DNA of 64,000 nt from Prorocentrum cordatum (GCA_963575745.1 CAUYUJ010018882.1:99833-163832); one strand, 5' to 3'. Numbered from the stretch's first letter, positions 20,913 through 31,904 are shown. Notes: generated by a model from the sequence alone, not told the origin. Numbers and translations are program-made.

Positions 20913-22215
20913 TCGGATATGCCCCCCTCGGATCAAACCGGCACCATGTCGTATTGCAACTCATTCTGCCCCTCCATCCTACATGCAAGCCTGTACCGAC
21001 CCGCTTTCATCCTCTGCAAAAAACGCTATGCGCGCGCACTCGTTGATCCACAATCTTCAATTGTCATAAACCCCTTGCTAAGAACGGGGCGACATCCGCA
21101 CGCGCGCGACGTCGGGTGCGCATGCCGGAGTCCTTCCAGACCCCTGGGCTCCTCAACGATTTCAAAGCCGAGTGCCCCGAAAACATACACAAAACACATG
21201 GTATCACAACAAAGGTTTTCAAACAAAAACATTGCGCGCGCTCCTGCGAATTCTTGAAGAAACCAAGGGTTGTTCAAAACTGTCGTAAAACGCTACCACA
21301 TGGGCCTCTCGCGCGCGCATGTCGAAATCGTCCGAACACCCTTGCGCGCGTGCCGTCGCGCAAATTTCCCTTGCAACGGATGGGGCGAAGGGCACGCGCG
21401 CGCGTCGTCGCGCGCGCATGCCGGAACCCATCACAAACCTTAGGTTGTGTAGCGGTGTCAGAATCGAGTACCCCGAACACAAATAAACACACCAACGCAC
21501 GGTTTTGCAACATCAGCTTTCCAGAAAACTGCGCTCGCGTTCTTGCGAAATCTCAAGACAACCATCGGTTTTCACAATTACCATTCAATTCTGCCAAACG
21601 GGCCTTTCGCGCGAATGCTGACACCATTCGAACGCCCTTGCGAGCGTGTTTGGGGGGGGGGGGCACGATCTGTGTCAAATAACACCATGCGAGCCACTCT
21701 CGCGCGTCGGCCGCGCGAGCATGTCGAACTCCTACCAAACCTGCCTCACCGACGCGAAGACCTCGTCATCGCCGTCGGCGTGATCAGCATCGGCGCCGTC
21801 ACTGGCAGTGCCGTCGCCGCTGTCATCATTGTCATAACCGTCGCTACTATCATCGTTGCGTTTACCTCTGTCGACGCTGCCATGATACCGCGCCCACCCA
21901 AGTGGCCGACTCGCATTGAATTGCCCGCTGGGAAAGCCCCGAAGTCGGCGCCACCGCGGCCGCGTCGGTCGTGCCAAACTAGCTGGCCGCTGCGCGCGCG
22001 AGCACAGGCCAGCGCGGCCGCGCAAATGCACCAGCCAACACCAAGCACTCATCGCAATCGCCGCCGCATGTGTTTTGCAAAACCATTTGCGGGTGGGTGG
22101 GTGGGATGATTGCGCGAGCAGTGGAGTTGACAACTGCGCGTTCCACAAATGAGCTGCACCACGTCTATTGCACCACGTAGATAGCTCCACGTACATTGCC
22201 CTACACAAGCTGCAG
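20913..22215. repeat. Repeat array R, last units
   Basis: Continues the unit split by D1 (TCGTATTGCAACTC at 20950; CGCGCGCGTCGTCGCGCGCGC at 21396; CACCATGCGAGCCACTCTCGCG at 21682; GTCATC block 21760-21890; CACCAGCCAACACCAAGCACTC at 22028; GCACCACGTAGATAGC-type repeats to 22215). The best reference copy of the unit. Confidence 0.75.
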
Positions 22216-22616
22216 CATCTATACATAGATTGCTAGAAACGCGTTGTTTGGGGTCCACGCTGGCTAAGATTTATAAGGGACGCTGTGGAGGAGGAGGAAG
22301 AAGAACGAGACGAGGATACATCGGAGGGGATGAAGAGAAAATCGAGAAAGATAAATGTGGCAAGAAAAGGAATCGGAAACGGAAAGAGGAGTGGGATGAG
22401 AGGAACAACACGGGGAATGCGAAGGGGGGCACCAACTCGCCTACACGTCCTCAATTCATTGGGTCCGTGGCCACACGAAAGACGGGAACGGAACATCCAA
22501 AGAAGAGCGAACGCTGCGCCCTCGACGCCGGGCGGCCCCCCCACCCCACGTGTGACAGTACAGTCACCGCGCCAACAGCACGCCGAAGTGTGCTACTGTC
22601 AGGAACTTCTGCTTAG
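22216..22616. other. No gene recognised
   Basis: GA-rich at 22285-22440, otherwise unique; no motif. Confidence 0.4.
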
Positions 22617-22770
22617 GCGTCGCTCCGTTCTTCGGGGCGGGAGGCTGGGAAAAGCTCGGGAAGTTGACGCCTGGGGACTGGGATGTGGTCAGCATGTCGC
22701 ACCGACCTTTGGTGGGCTAGAACCAGCGGCGCGAGACGCTAAGCAAACGTTCCCTGTCGTAGCATGCCTG
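22617..22770. repeat. Dispersed repeat G copy 1
   Basis: Matches 45716-45850: GTCGCTCCG, GGGGCGGGA.GCTGGG.AA.GCTCG, TTGAC.., CAGCATGTCGC.CCGA, TGGTGGGCTAGAACC.GCGG, ACGCTAA. Function unknown. Confidence 0.7.
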
Positions 22771-23617
22771 CTGGCTGTCTGGTGGGGTTCCTGCGCACTG
22801 GAAACATGACCACAACAACGAAGGTCAAAAGCGCTAATGAGTGAGCACGACAACGACAGGCAGCACTGGGAAGCCCATCGGCGTGTTACTGTTGAAGACA
22901 TACCAGACACGAAGGACAAGCAACACATGGGAATATCACGCGAGCGGGCTCCCAATTGCACCGTGCCTGTTACATTACTTCTCCCTCTCGGGTTAGCACC
23001 TTCGCCGAAGGCCCAGGGCTCCCATGGTTGTGCCCCAAACGAAGAGCAGTCCAAGGTGGAGGGCTCAACCACGAAGACCACAACGGGTCTCCAAGGCCAG
23101 GGCTGCTCTGAACCCTCGCGCCAGCTGTAGTTGTCCAGGGAGCGACCCACTCCTGGCCTTGGCAGCTAAACCTGTCGAAATCCGTGCGCCCACCTTGTGC
23201 TCTCTGGCGCTCCTCACGGCTCCAGGATGGCCCAAGACCGCCCCATGACGGCGGCAATGTGCCCAAGGCAGTCACAAAGACGGCTCAAACACCCCTGAGA
23301 GGTTCGCGACATCCCCGAAGCGGGCATGAGAGCCCACATGAAGGATTGGCTGAATTCTCCAGCAGGGCCCTCGAAGGCCAACATGAAAACAACATGGACC
23401 TGAAAAGGTCGTTCGCTTCCCAAGCATCAACTGGTCGTTCGTTTCCCAAGCATCAACCTCATACGGCTTCAGGGAGGCAGTAGATGGCCACAATCAGGCC
23501 ACAAATACAGTCTCCAGCCGCCTAAGGAAGATCCCAGGACGGCCTGAGGATGATCGCGCTAGACGTCCCAAAGCCGCCCTAAGAGAAATCCATGGCGCCC
23601 ATAAGATCCGCAAAGAG
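22771..23617. other. No gene recognised
   Basis: Mixed unique sequence; open frames on both strands lack motifs. Confidence 0.4.
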
Positions 23618-23818
23618 CGGTCTCTGTACAGTAGGAGCTCGACCACAAGAAACCTCCCACCAGAAACCTAAGGCCGAGACCCTGGGGCGTCCTTTGATTT
23701 TTGGTGTGGGAACGTCACGCCTTCCACAAGAAAACCATCGAGACCCTGGAAACCCAGAGCATCCTGAAGGCAAGCAGGGTGCTTCTTGACATGGGTTTCC
23801 ACTGCGTGGCTCCCACGG
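23618..23818. repeat. Dispersed repeat H copy 1
   Basis: Shares with 29012-29198 and 45034-45218: CCACAAGAAACC, GACCCC..GACGTC, TGATTTTTGGTGTGGGAACG, AAACCATCGA, GGCAAGCAGGGTG..TCTTG.CATGGG. Copies 1 and 3 are followed by a family A element, copy 2 is not. Confidence 0.75.
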
Positions 23819-23826
23819 GCCAGGGA

Positions 23827-23983
23827 TCAGGTTGGGCGTGTCCTCCTACAAGCGGTTTTTGGACGAAAATTACAAAATACCCGCCAAATGGTCAAACCCA
23901 CTGGAACATAATCCAAAAATCGTTCCCAGACTATTTTCAGTATCTTTAAATCTTCTCCCTGTAGAGGGACATGCCCGACGTAA
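23827..23983 (+). mobile_element. Family A inverted-repeat element, copy A1
   Basis: Ends TCAGGTTGGGC..GCCCGACGTAA with extended arms (GTGTCCTCCTACAAG and CCTGTAGAGGGACATG). Flanked by near-identical 8-bp duplications GCCAGGGA (23819-23826) and GCCAAGGA (23984-23991). 157 bp, no coding capacity. On the plus strand CAG|GTTGGG and TAAG|CC would be usable intron borders. Confidence 0.75.
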
Positions 23984-24110
23984 GCCAAGGAGCCCCCCTG
24001 GAGCCCAGAGAGGCCGAGCACAGGCGGGAGGGCTCGACAGAGGCACCCCGCATCCTCGGAACGAGAGAGGGTTGCGCCCTCGCGAGCCCCGTTTCAGCTA
24101 GCACACGTGC
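23984..24110 (+). other. Coding-like block after element A1
   Basis: The plus frame QGAPLEPREAEHRREGSTEA looks like soluble protein sequence and starts just after the element's TAAG, as an exon would. Too short to identify. Confidence 0.25.
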
Positions 24111-24570
24111 TTGTCGGCTCCAGGAGAGCCCAGAATCGAATCGATTCGTCGGATCGGCTATCGAGATGAATAGGATCGGCGGATATCGGCAGCCGAGTTG
24201 GGAGAAGTCGGGTAGGCGGAGATTGGCAAACTGGTGTGCGTCCAATAGGAGACCGGAACCCAGATCGGAATCCCAAGTCGAATCGAATCGGCATCGGAAG
24301 CCATCGAAATCGAATCGAATCGAATCGGAGGAGTCGAAGCGAGTCCTGCGGCTCTTTGGGTGACCCAAATGGGGGTCCAGCTGCAAGGGGGGGTGCAGTA
24401 GATTCGGGGCAATTGTATTGCAAATGGATTACGCCGGAGAACTGTATTGCAAATGAGTTGCACCTCATGTGTTGCACGCGAAAATCAAGCAACACAGTCT
24501 CGTCCCGGAATGTAGTGCACGCCCTCAAGTGAGTTGCAACCCTACAAATCCATTGCACCAACTCTATTGC
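24111..24570. repeat. GAATCG-rich repeat and TTGCA-type short repeats
   Basis: 24120-24345 is rich in AATCGAATCG/ATCGGC. 24395-24575 holds repeated TATTGCAAATG, GAGTTGCA and CCATTGCACC units, like the GCACCACGTAGATTGC repeats of array R. Confidence 0.6.
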
Positions 24571-24829
24571 ACCGCCCCCTCGTCGCTGGACACGCAAGAG
24601 TGACCCTCGGAAAGAGTGACCTTTCGTGCGCGGATTGAGGGGGCGCAAGGTGGCCAAATCCAAGGGCGCAAGCAGCCACTATCGCATCGCGCTCAGCGGT
24701 CGGGGGGGGCCCCGGAGAGCCCGCACCGGAGGTCACTCCGGCGAAGGGTCACTCTTACGCGCAGTCGACCTTGTCGCTGGACCCCCTCTTGGGTCCACCC
24801 GAGGCTCGGGGCGAGCAGGGTGGGCTTAC

Positions 24830-25170
24830 CTTCTCCGTGCGCGCGCGCGGTCTGGGTGGAGGCCTCGGCCGCTGGGGGCCGCGCCATGGGGGCGACCCTC
24901 CTGGGGGAGCTCTGGTGAAGGGGCCCTGGGACACACAAAGGAATGCACACAAATACAAGGATTCCCCAGGATCCCCCATATTTTCGGGCGTTTTTTCTTC
25001 CCCCCCACTTCCCATATTTTCCAATATTTTCGGGGGAATCGACGATTAATTGTGTCTGTGTGTTTTTTCCCCTCCTGATCTGGGGGCGACCCTCGGGGGC
25101 CACGCGGGAGGGCGGCACGGGGGAGGGCGATTTGAAGGGTGCAGGACGTGGGGGACGACATTGGCGGCAA
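24830..25170 (-). CDS. Two coding-like exons split by a family C element
   Basis: Upstream exon (about 25170-25075) reads ..LPRAALPRGPRGSPPDQ and ends GATCAG; downstream exon (24911-24830) reads SSPRRVAPMARPPAAEASTQ.. and ends GAAG|GTAAGCC, a canonical donor. Removing 24912-25074 (AG|GAGGGG...CACCAG|) joins them in frame, phase 0. No protein family recognised; sequence is Ala/Pro/Arg-rich and low in information. The adjacent minus-strand open stretch 25240-25430 may hold another exon. Confidence rests on the splice geometry shared with the 46.5-kb locus. Confidence 0.4.
24912..25074 (-). mobile_element. Family C introner-like element, copy C1
   Basis: Reading the minus strand: AG|GAGGGGAAAAAACACACAGACACAA..., then TCGTCGATTCCCCCG, ...TTTGTGTGTCCCAGGGCCCC, ending TTCACCAG|. 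Aligns end to end with 46554-46727. Borders coincide with candidate GA-AG splice sites. Confidence 0.65.
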
Positions 25171-25174
25171 CAGC

Positions 25175-25663
25175 TGGGGAGGCTCTTTCTTTTCACGAGC
25201 GCGGGGAGGCTACGCAGCGTTCTCCTTCCCCTCTCCTTTCCCTTCTGCTCCTGGCCATGGGAGAGGCCATTGGGGCCAGCCCAGAGTCCGGGGACCTAGA
25301 AGCGCCTGCAATCTGAGCTTGTCGTGCCAGCGCACACCCCGTAACTCCCGTCCGCGCCTGTGGGGGGCTCGTAGCTTGCACGTCGTCTATCCAGCACGGC
25401 GGCAGGGCTGGCCGCAGGACGCTGGATAAACTAGCTCCAGAGATTCTGAAGACTCTGGCGGGCGCTGTTTTTTGCTGCTGGGGGGTTGGTGTGAACCCCA
25501 CGCGGGCTTCCGACAACCCTTCGTGGCAGCATGCACATGGTATAGGACACCCTGCTACAGGGGATAAGAGCGCATAACATGTGTAGACCTTGGATGTCGT
25601 TGAACACCCCAGGGGTCCCTGGTCCCGTCGGATAATTTTCTATCGTGGGGCACCCGCTGGCAT
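25175..25663. other. Possible exon sequence, nothing certain
   Basis: The minus frame at 25430-25240 (LRPALPPCWIDDVQATSPP.., ARQAQIAGASRSPDSGLAP) looks coding-like but has no motif. 25440-25660 is unremarkable. Confidence 0.3.
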
Positions 25664-25831
25664 TTAGATTTCGTATTTGGCGTGCCGCCGGAAGAAACGG
25701 CTCCCGTGTGCTTCCGCGAACGTCCTTGGACTGCATGGTGGTGGCGGGGGCTCAAAACCGTTTACCCCTTCGATTGGGGCCCTCTCTGGGGGCAGGCCAC
25801 CGCGGACAACGTGCGCGCCCACGTTATGGAT

Positions 25832-26816
25832 CTCCCCTGCGGCCATTGGCGTGCCCATCGGCACCCCCTGGGGCGGCGGGGCCACGTTGACCGCCTGGCA
25901 GAAGGGGCACTGGAACTGCGCTGGCCCAGGCGTGATGCCAAAGACCTGCTAGCTGGAGGGAAAGGGGGGGGGGGGGGGCAAAGGCCAGCTACGGAGAGGA
26001 ATGAGGAAAGGGGAAGGATGAATGAGGGAGGATGGATGCGGAAGCGGAGGAGCGAGAGGGGAAAGAAGCGGACGAGGAAGATGGGTGGGAGACAACGACG
26101 GCAAACCAAGAGACCCCCAAGATGCCCTAAGCGGCTCCCCGAGGCACCCAAGACGCTCCAAGAGGCCCCCGGGACCGCCAACCCCAAGACGCTCCAAGAG
26201 GCCTCCAAACAGCTTCCTAGAGACATCCGAGGAGATTATGAGAGGCAACTCGCCTGGGCATCGTTTCGCGATGGGCTGGTAGGGATACGTCAAGCGTCAA
26301 TAGTTTCGACGTCGTCTCACACACACACACACGGAATTGAACTAACGAGTATCGTGTGTGCTTCTCTGCCGGAAGAGTCCTATGCTGTTGCCAATCGTTT
26401 GAAAGCACGATTTGCTGAATCGACCTGGCCTCAAGCTACCCTTGGGGATACAGAGATCTATCTTGCGCTTGTGGGCAAGGTTGTCTGTTTCTCTTGGGAC
26501 GGGCCGCACACCTATACATACATACATACGTACATACATACATACGTACACACATACATATATGCATACATACATACATACACACCTATATACATATACG
26601 TATGCACACACCAACGCACACAACTACGTACATACATACATACATACATACATACATACATACATACATACATACATACATACATACATACATACATTCA
26701 CACAGACATACGATCAACCAACCACGTGCACATACATACATACCTACATACATATATTCCTACACATATACAATCATACATACCACCATACATACATACA
26801 TACCTACATACATACA

Positions 26817-26848
<32 letters not shown>

Positions 26849-27907
26849 CATACATGCATGATGCATACACACATACATAACTACAACCATACATACATAC
26901 ATACATACATACATACATACATACATACACACATGCATACGCATACACATACCATACAGCCGTACATACAACCATACATGCATATATCCATACATACAAA
27001 CGCACATGCAACCACACATCTATTCAGACATGCATGCATACTTGCACACAATTCGTACATATGTAAATACTTTCGAATTTTCATACGTTCATACATGTGT
27101 ACACACGTATAACCATACATACTTGCATGCATACCTACATCCATACATGCACACACACATGACACACACATGCATACACGCAAACGCACATATATGCATG
27201 CATGTATGCATACATACATACACACATGCATACATACATGCGTCCATACATACGTACACACATACACACACCCATCCATCCATCCATCCATCCAACCATC
27301 CATATATATACATACATTTACACACATACATATATATGTACACACCTGTATAGTGCCAGCACTCTTCATCTCTACTTGGGCGACATGAAAAATAACACAT
27401 CTGCTTGATTTGCTTCTTCTGGTGGTTCCACCTCCACGCCGCACTGCTCCGTTTTGTGGATCCGTTACGCACTCTTTGTCGGACATCTTCGTGCAATCGC
27501 ATACGTCCATGTCTCTCTCCCCCGCCCGCAACGCCATGGAAACCAAGGAACCGTGGCCGCATGCCATCAGCCGGGAAACAACAAGTAGGCAAGCGGTCAT
27601 CAGCGGGAAACAACATCCTCCTCCTCCTCCCCCCTCCTCTTCTGCTGGAGAGTCGCGGTCTTTCCGCCTCGTGAAGCCAGGAGGTACGAGGGTAGGTGAG
27701 TCAGGATGCCCGAGGAGAAGGAGGAGTAGGAGGAAGAACAAGGGGGCAGGGAGCCCCGCCCTTGCAGAGAAGGGGTAGAAAGAGGTACGAAGCAAGGAAA
27801 GAGGGGGGAAAGGGAGTATGGAGGAGAAACCGGACCTGCTGGCAGGCGCCACACTGCATCGACTGCACCGGGGCCCCCATCATCTGCGGCTGCGGCTGCC
27901 CATACAT
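25832..27907 (-). CDS. Zinc-ribbon (LSD1-like) protein, two exons recognised
   Basis: Exon 1 (27907-27836) begins MYGQPQPQMMGAPV and ends MQCGACQQ at CAGCAG|GTCCGG. Exon 2 begins at 25945 after the acceptor CTAGCAG| with VFGITPGPAQFQCPFCQAVN and runs to at least about 25832 (GVPMGTPMAAGE). Joined in phase 0 they give C-G-A-C, 15 residues, C-P-F-C: a four-cysteine zinc ribbon with the CxxC..P.G...V/Q-C-x-x-C-x-A-V layout of LSD1-type zinc fingers (regulators of cell death and stress in plants). The Gln/Met/Pro-rich leader resembles that of the scramblase gene in this window. Both splice borders carry GCAG|GTC, a direct repeat typical of dinoflagellate introns. The 1,890-bp intron contains the long (TACA)n tract. 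The 3' end is unknown; the frame stays open to 25664. Confidence 0.6.
25946..26510. other. Intron sequence with CCAAGAGG minisatellite
   Basis: Part of the inferred intron of the zinc-ribbon gene; 26100-26225 holds degenerate CCCAAGACGCTCCAAGAGGC units. No gene. Confidence 0.5.
26510..27350. repeat. (TACA)n microsatellite, about 840 bp
   Basis: Imperfect ACATACAT tetranucleotides within the same inferred intron; source of false Thr/His/Tyr and Tyr/Val/Cys ORFs. Confidence 0.95.
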
Positions 27908-27954
27908 GCTCGGGCGGTGGTCGGTTCACCGTCCGAAGGAATAACAACTTGACC

Positions 27955-28260
27955 GACAACAGTGGTGGTGGTGGTGGTGACGAGGAGGATGAGGATGACG
28001 AGGAGGAGGAGGAGGAAAAGGAAGAGGAGGTGGAGGAGAAGGAGGAGGAGCCTCCCGAGGCGACGACAGAGACTTTCGCAACCCATCGCAGTGAACACCT
28101 TCGGGCTCTTCTATTGGCTTGAGGGGGGGCGGTTTGGCACGCCCCCACGTCCTTGTCCTCGTCCTCGTCGCCGTCCTTGTACTCGTCGTCGTCCTCGTCT
28201 CCCTCGCCACCGCCGTCGTCGTCGTCGTCGTCGTCGTCGTCGAGGGCCCCCTGGCACCTC
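27955..28260. repeat. GGT/GGA and GTC microsatellites
   Basis: (GGT)n at 27962-27980, (GAGGA)n at 27980-28060, (GTC)n at 28145-28250. Confidence 0.85.
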
Positions 28261-28289
28261 GGGTTGGCAAAACCGACCACCGCGATCGG

Positions 28290-28385
28290 GAACCCGTCTG
28301 GCGGGCCTCGGGAGAAGCCTCGGTTTGTTCGACCGCAAGGAACATACAACTTGCACAGCCAGGTGGCGTGAGCCAAACGGCTACG
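28290..28385 (-). pseudogene. Possible scramblase-like remnant with degenerate spliced leader
   Basis: The minus strand at 28385-28367 reads CGTAGCCGTTTGGCTCACG, differing from the spliced leader by one missing base and a few substitutions. About 20 nt later a frame reads MFLAVEQTE, matching FFAVEQTD of the intact scramblase at 7 of 8 positions if F/L and D/E count as similar. No further homology follows. Each match alone could be chance; together they suggest a decayed retrocopy. Confidence 0.3.
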
Positions 28386-28439
28386 AGGGGGGGGCAGCAG
28401 TGGCACGAGGAGGAGAAGCAGTAGCAGATCAGTGAGGCG

Positions 28440-29010
28440 GATTCAACAGAGTGGCTCGGGAATCCCGAATCTGCGGCTGGCGTCCGTTCTCCTCGTCTTC
28501 ACCCTCCCTCCGCTTCTTTCTCCCTCCTGATGATCCCTCTGTCCTCCTCCTTCCTCCTGCACCTCCCCCCCTGTACTCCACCTCGTCCTCACCGTCATCA
28601 TCACCCGCCTCCATGTGGCTCTTCCTCGTCCTCCTCCTCCCTTTCCTCCGTCCCGCTCCTCCTCCCCGCCCTCCAAGATCCTTCCTTCCATATCTCAACC
28701 TCCTCCTCCTCCATCGTTCATCATCCTCCTGCACATCCCTCTCATCCTCCACCAACTGCTCCTCCCCTCCTCCTCCTCCTCCCCTCCTCCTTCTTCGTTC
28801 ACACCATTCTCCGCAACAACTTCCTACACCCCGTATACAAGCCCAATATCGCCGCACTACCAGACGTGTCGGTAGCTGCGGTGTCAAGCGTTTCGCCACC
28901 ACACAGTTTGCACAGACGTTATCCTGAATCCGGAGGTTCTTACGCGCTGCGCGGATGAAGGGAAGAGATGGGGAGGGGAAGGCGGGAATGGCCGCCTGCA
29001 CCAAAGGGGA
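28440..29010. other. Pyrimidine-rich DNA, no gene supported
   Basis: CTCCTC-rich to about 28800, then 150 bp of unique sequence with a minus-strand frame (NVCANCVVAKRLTPQL) that I cannot identify. Confidence 0.4.
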
Positions 29011-29011
29011 T

Positions 29012-29198
29012 ACTGTAGGAGCCCGGCTACAAGACACCTTCCACAAGAAACCCAACTCTGGACCCCTAAAAACGTCCGTTGATTTTTGGTGTGGGAACGT
29101 CCCGCTCTTTCTGGCTAAACCATCGATACCCAAGAAACCCAGGGCACACTGGAGGCAAGCAGGGTGTTTCTTGGCATGGGTTTTCAGTGTATGGAAGA
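29012..29198. repeat. Dispersed repeat H copy 2
   Basis: Same blocks as the copies at 23618 and 45034, but not followed by a family A element. Confidence 0.75.
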
Positions 29199-29199
29199 C

Positions 29200-30140
29200 G
29201 AGGAAGAGGAAGAGAAGGAAGAGGCAGGTGAAAGAGGAACGAGAAAGGTGGGACAGCGACACGGGGGGGGATGGCGATAAGGCGGAGGCGGAGGCGGAGG
29301 AGGCGGAGGAGGGAGAGGAGGAGGAGGAGGAGGAGGAGGAGGAGGAGGAGGAGGAGGAGGAGGAGCAGGACGGCTGGGGACGCACTGTGATGAGGCGCGA
29401 TATGGGGAGGGACAGAAGGAGGAGGGGCAGACGGATGCAGGACGAAACAGCATGCCAAGCAGCGATGAGACGGAGGCAGGGCGAGGAGGAAGGAGGGAGG
29501 GGGAGCAAGGGGGATCCAGAGAGGGGTAGGAGGGCGAGGAGGAAGCAGGGAGGGGGAGCAAGGGGGATCCAGAGAGGGGGATGAGGACATAATCTTGGCC
29601 TTCGAAAGAGGAGATGGGCAGAAGCGGGGGATGGAGATCCAGAGGAGGACAGAAGGAGCCACTCAGGCAGGGTCGGAACGAGGAAGAATGACGTAGGCCA
29701 AGGAGGATGGAGGAGGGAGGCGGGACGGGGGAGGAGGGAAGGGCAGAGAGAGAGAGAGAGCAGAGGCAAGAGAGAGAGGGATGTGGGGAGGAAACTCCTC
29801 CTCCTCCGCCTCGACCAGCAAGCGCGGGACAAACGATGACGGGAGGGCGATGCGGGATGACGGGGGCAGACGATGGAAAGGGGAAGCAGGAAGAGGAAAG
29901 GAGGAGCAGGACGCAGGGACGAAAGGGGCAAAGTTGGGGGCGAGGACACCGGAGGAGGGGCGAGGGCGAGCGATGGTGGCGGCCGGGAGGGGAGGGTCGT
30001 GGAGGAGGAGGGAGGGGCGGAGGGCGGTGGAAGGGGAGGGGGGCCGACAAGAAGCAGCAGGGGGGGGCAGGGCAGGGGCGGGAAGAAGAACGATGGAGAG
30101 ACGGAGGAATACGGGGACGGGGAGTTCGAGCAGGCGTCGG
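29200..30140. repeat. Purine-rich (GGA/GGGA) low-complexity DNA
   Basis: (GGA)n at 29280-29370. AGCAAGGGGGATCCAGAGAGG is repeated at 29503 and 29557. (GA)n near 29745-29760. No gene. Confidence 0.8.
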
Positions 30141-30154
30141 CTACAGAACTGATT

Positions 30155-30270
30155 TACCCCAGACACCGTTTTTCCGCTCAAAGTGCGCAACATACGTATC
30201 ATGTGCTGTAGATCTACGGAGCATTCGGCGCATGCTTGGCAGACCAGGCGGAAAAATCGAGTTCGGGGTA
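30155..30270. mobile_element. Small foldback candidate
   Basis: TACCCCAGACACCGTTTTTCC at 30155-30175 pairs imperfectly with 30250-30270 (reverse complement TACCCCGAACTCGATTTTTCC). Single copy in the window, so weak. Confidence 0.35.
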
Positions 30271-30416
30271 GATCCATCCTGTTGTGGTCGATCCCCTGCT
30301 CGAGGAACGGGGCTGGGACAGAGAGGGAACGGCAGCGGGAGAACAGGGCGGGAAGCTGTCTGTGCGCAGTCCGAGGCCTTACGGTCTCCCCACCTCATTC
30401 CCTCGTTTCCTTGCCA

Positions 30417-30534
30417 CGTGCCTCTGGGTCGGCGGGGTCGTCAGGAGGATCGACGTCGACCGACCAGACGCGCACCTTCAGCCGCTCGAGCAGGTCCCGC
30501 CAGAGTGGCACCTCAGGGAAAGCTCTCATGACCT
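30417..30534 (-). CDS. Candidate exon, unidentified protein
   Basis: After an acceptor-like CGCTCAG the minus strand reads VMRAFPEVPLWRDLLERLK then VRVWSVDVDPPDDPADPEARG, well-balanced protein-like sequence unlike the surrounding microsatellites. Downstream border near GGCAAG|G. No family recognised. Confidence 0.4.
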
Positions 30535-30589
30535 GAGCGGAGGGGAGGGAGGAGGGGCAACGAGCGCGTCAATGCGAGAGGAGGCGGGG

Positions 30590-30800
30590 AGGAGGAGGAG
30601 GAGGAGGAGGAGGAGGAGGAGGAGGAGGAGGAGGAGGAAGAGGATGAGGAGGAGGAGGAGGAAAAGGAGGAAGAGGCAAGAGAGGAGGAGGAGGAGGAAG
30701 AGGAGGAGGAAGAGGAGGTGGAGGAGGAGGAGGAGAACGAGCAGGAGGAGGAGGATGAGGAGCAGGAACAGGAGGAAGAGGAGGAGGAGGAGGAGAGAAG
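30590..30800. repeat. (GGA)n microsatellite
   Basis: Nearly pure GGA/GAA trinucleotides between two coding-like blocks on the minus strand, where an intron would lie. Confidence 0.9.
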
Positions 30801-30814
30801 TAACGGGCTCGAGA

Positions 30815-30965
30815 CAAGCCGCCTCGACACCTGCCGCAATGTTCCTGCCGCTTTTGTTTTCACTGACGAGACCGCCTTCGACAAGATGTACTGCCACATG
30901 GCCGCCAGAAGCCCTGATATCTTCTAATAATGAGGGGCGCTCAATGCTAGGTGCATCCATTCTTG
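30815..30965 (-). CDS. Candidate exon, unidentified protein
   Basis: The minus frame reads IERPSLLEDIRASGGHVAVH, LVEGGLVSENKSGRNIAAGV, EAACLEPVT. Codon composition is protein-like and it ends at the GGA microsatellite. It may belong with the block at 30417-30534 in one gene. No family recognised. Confidence 0.35.
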
Positions 30966-31164
30966 TGTCATTCATATACCGTTCTTTCTGCGCCCCCCCC
31001 GACGACTTCCGGGGTTGCCCTGTCCGACAAGGCGGCACCTTTGATCCTGTCCCTCGACCTTCCGGGCGAGCGCTTTGGATTCTGCATCATTCAGGCGAGA
31101 TTTGGCGCGCTCTCTTCGCATGTTGTGGACACTTCAAACGTTCGTCTCCGGGCTTGTCGAGAGG

Positions 31165-31232
31165 AGGAGGACGAGGAGGAGGAGAAAGAGGAGGAGGAGG
31201 AGGAGGAGGAGGAGGAGGAGGAGGAGGAGAAA
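31165..31232. repeat. (GGA)n microsatellite
   Basis: Short GGA/GAG run. Confidence 0.85.
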
Positions 31233-31900
31233 GGAGGGGCCCTGCATTTCTGGGCCTACGCACCCGAGTCCATCGTCGCAGCGGCTGGGCTCGTCTTGAG
31301 ATTCTGGTCGTGGCGCGCTCCAGGAGAAGCATAGAGCACGCGCAACTCCACATGCCAATAACGGCCAGGGCACCGGGAAATTGGAAGCGCACAAGACCAG
31401 AACACGCGGAGGCCACTCGCTGGATGCACACGCGGATGGCCAGCGCACCTAGCCATGCGGTGGCCGAAGGCCTGGTAGAACATTCGACCTCAAACGCAAG
31501 GACATGCTCACAATAGGTAAACCATTTGAGGTGGGGGGGTACCTGCCCTCCTCCTCCTGGGGCTCATTCCGGTGACACACGATTTCAATCCAGTTGCCCC
31601 CTAATTACCCGTGGCTCGCACATGGATGCTCGTGCTCGCAGCTGCATGTATGCTCGTTCTCAGGTTAATGGAAACGATAACGATCATGCCACGCCTATAC
31701 GTGTTCGGATAAGCAGACCCATCCAGATCGCAATTTTCATAGCCGTACTCCTATCAATGAATCGACGGCAAGAGCGAGGACTGGGGGATTCCCGAGTCCC
31801 CGCTGCTGTGTCACGGCGGAGGACCGCGGGCAACGCCCGGGGGGCCGCGCACAGGCCCCTGGGGAGCACTGGCGGCTGCGCGCGCCCGCTAGCGCCCCAG
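31233..31900. other. No gene recognised
   Basis: Unique-looking sequence; long frames lack motifs. Confidence 0.4.
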
Positions 31901-31904
31901 AGTG

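Noticed and set aside
5640-22215. CRISPR-like array
   Set aside because: Units are about 1.3 kb and diverged; no short identical repeats with unique spacers.
26510-27350. Long ORFs of Thr/His/Ile/Tyr repeats
   Set aside because: Translation of (TACA)n; no stop arises in these frames.
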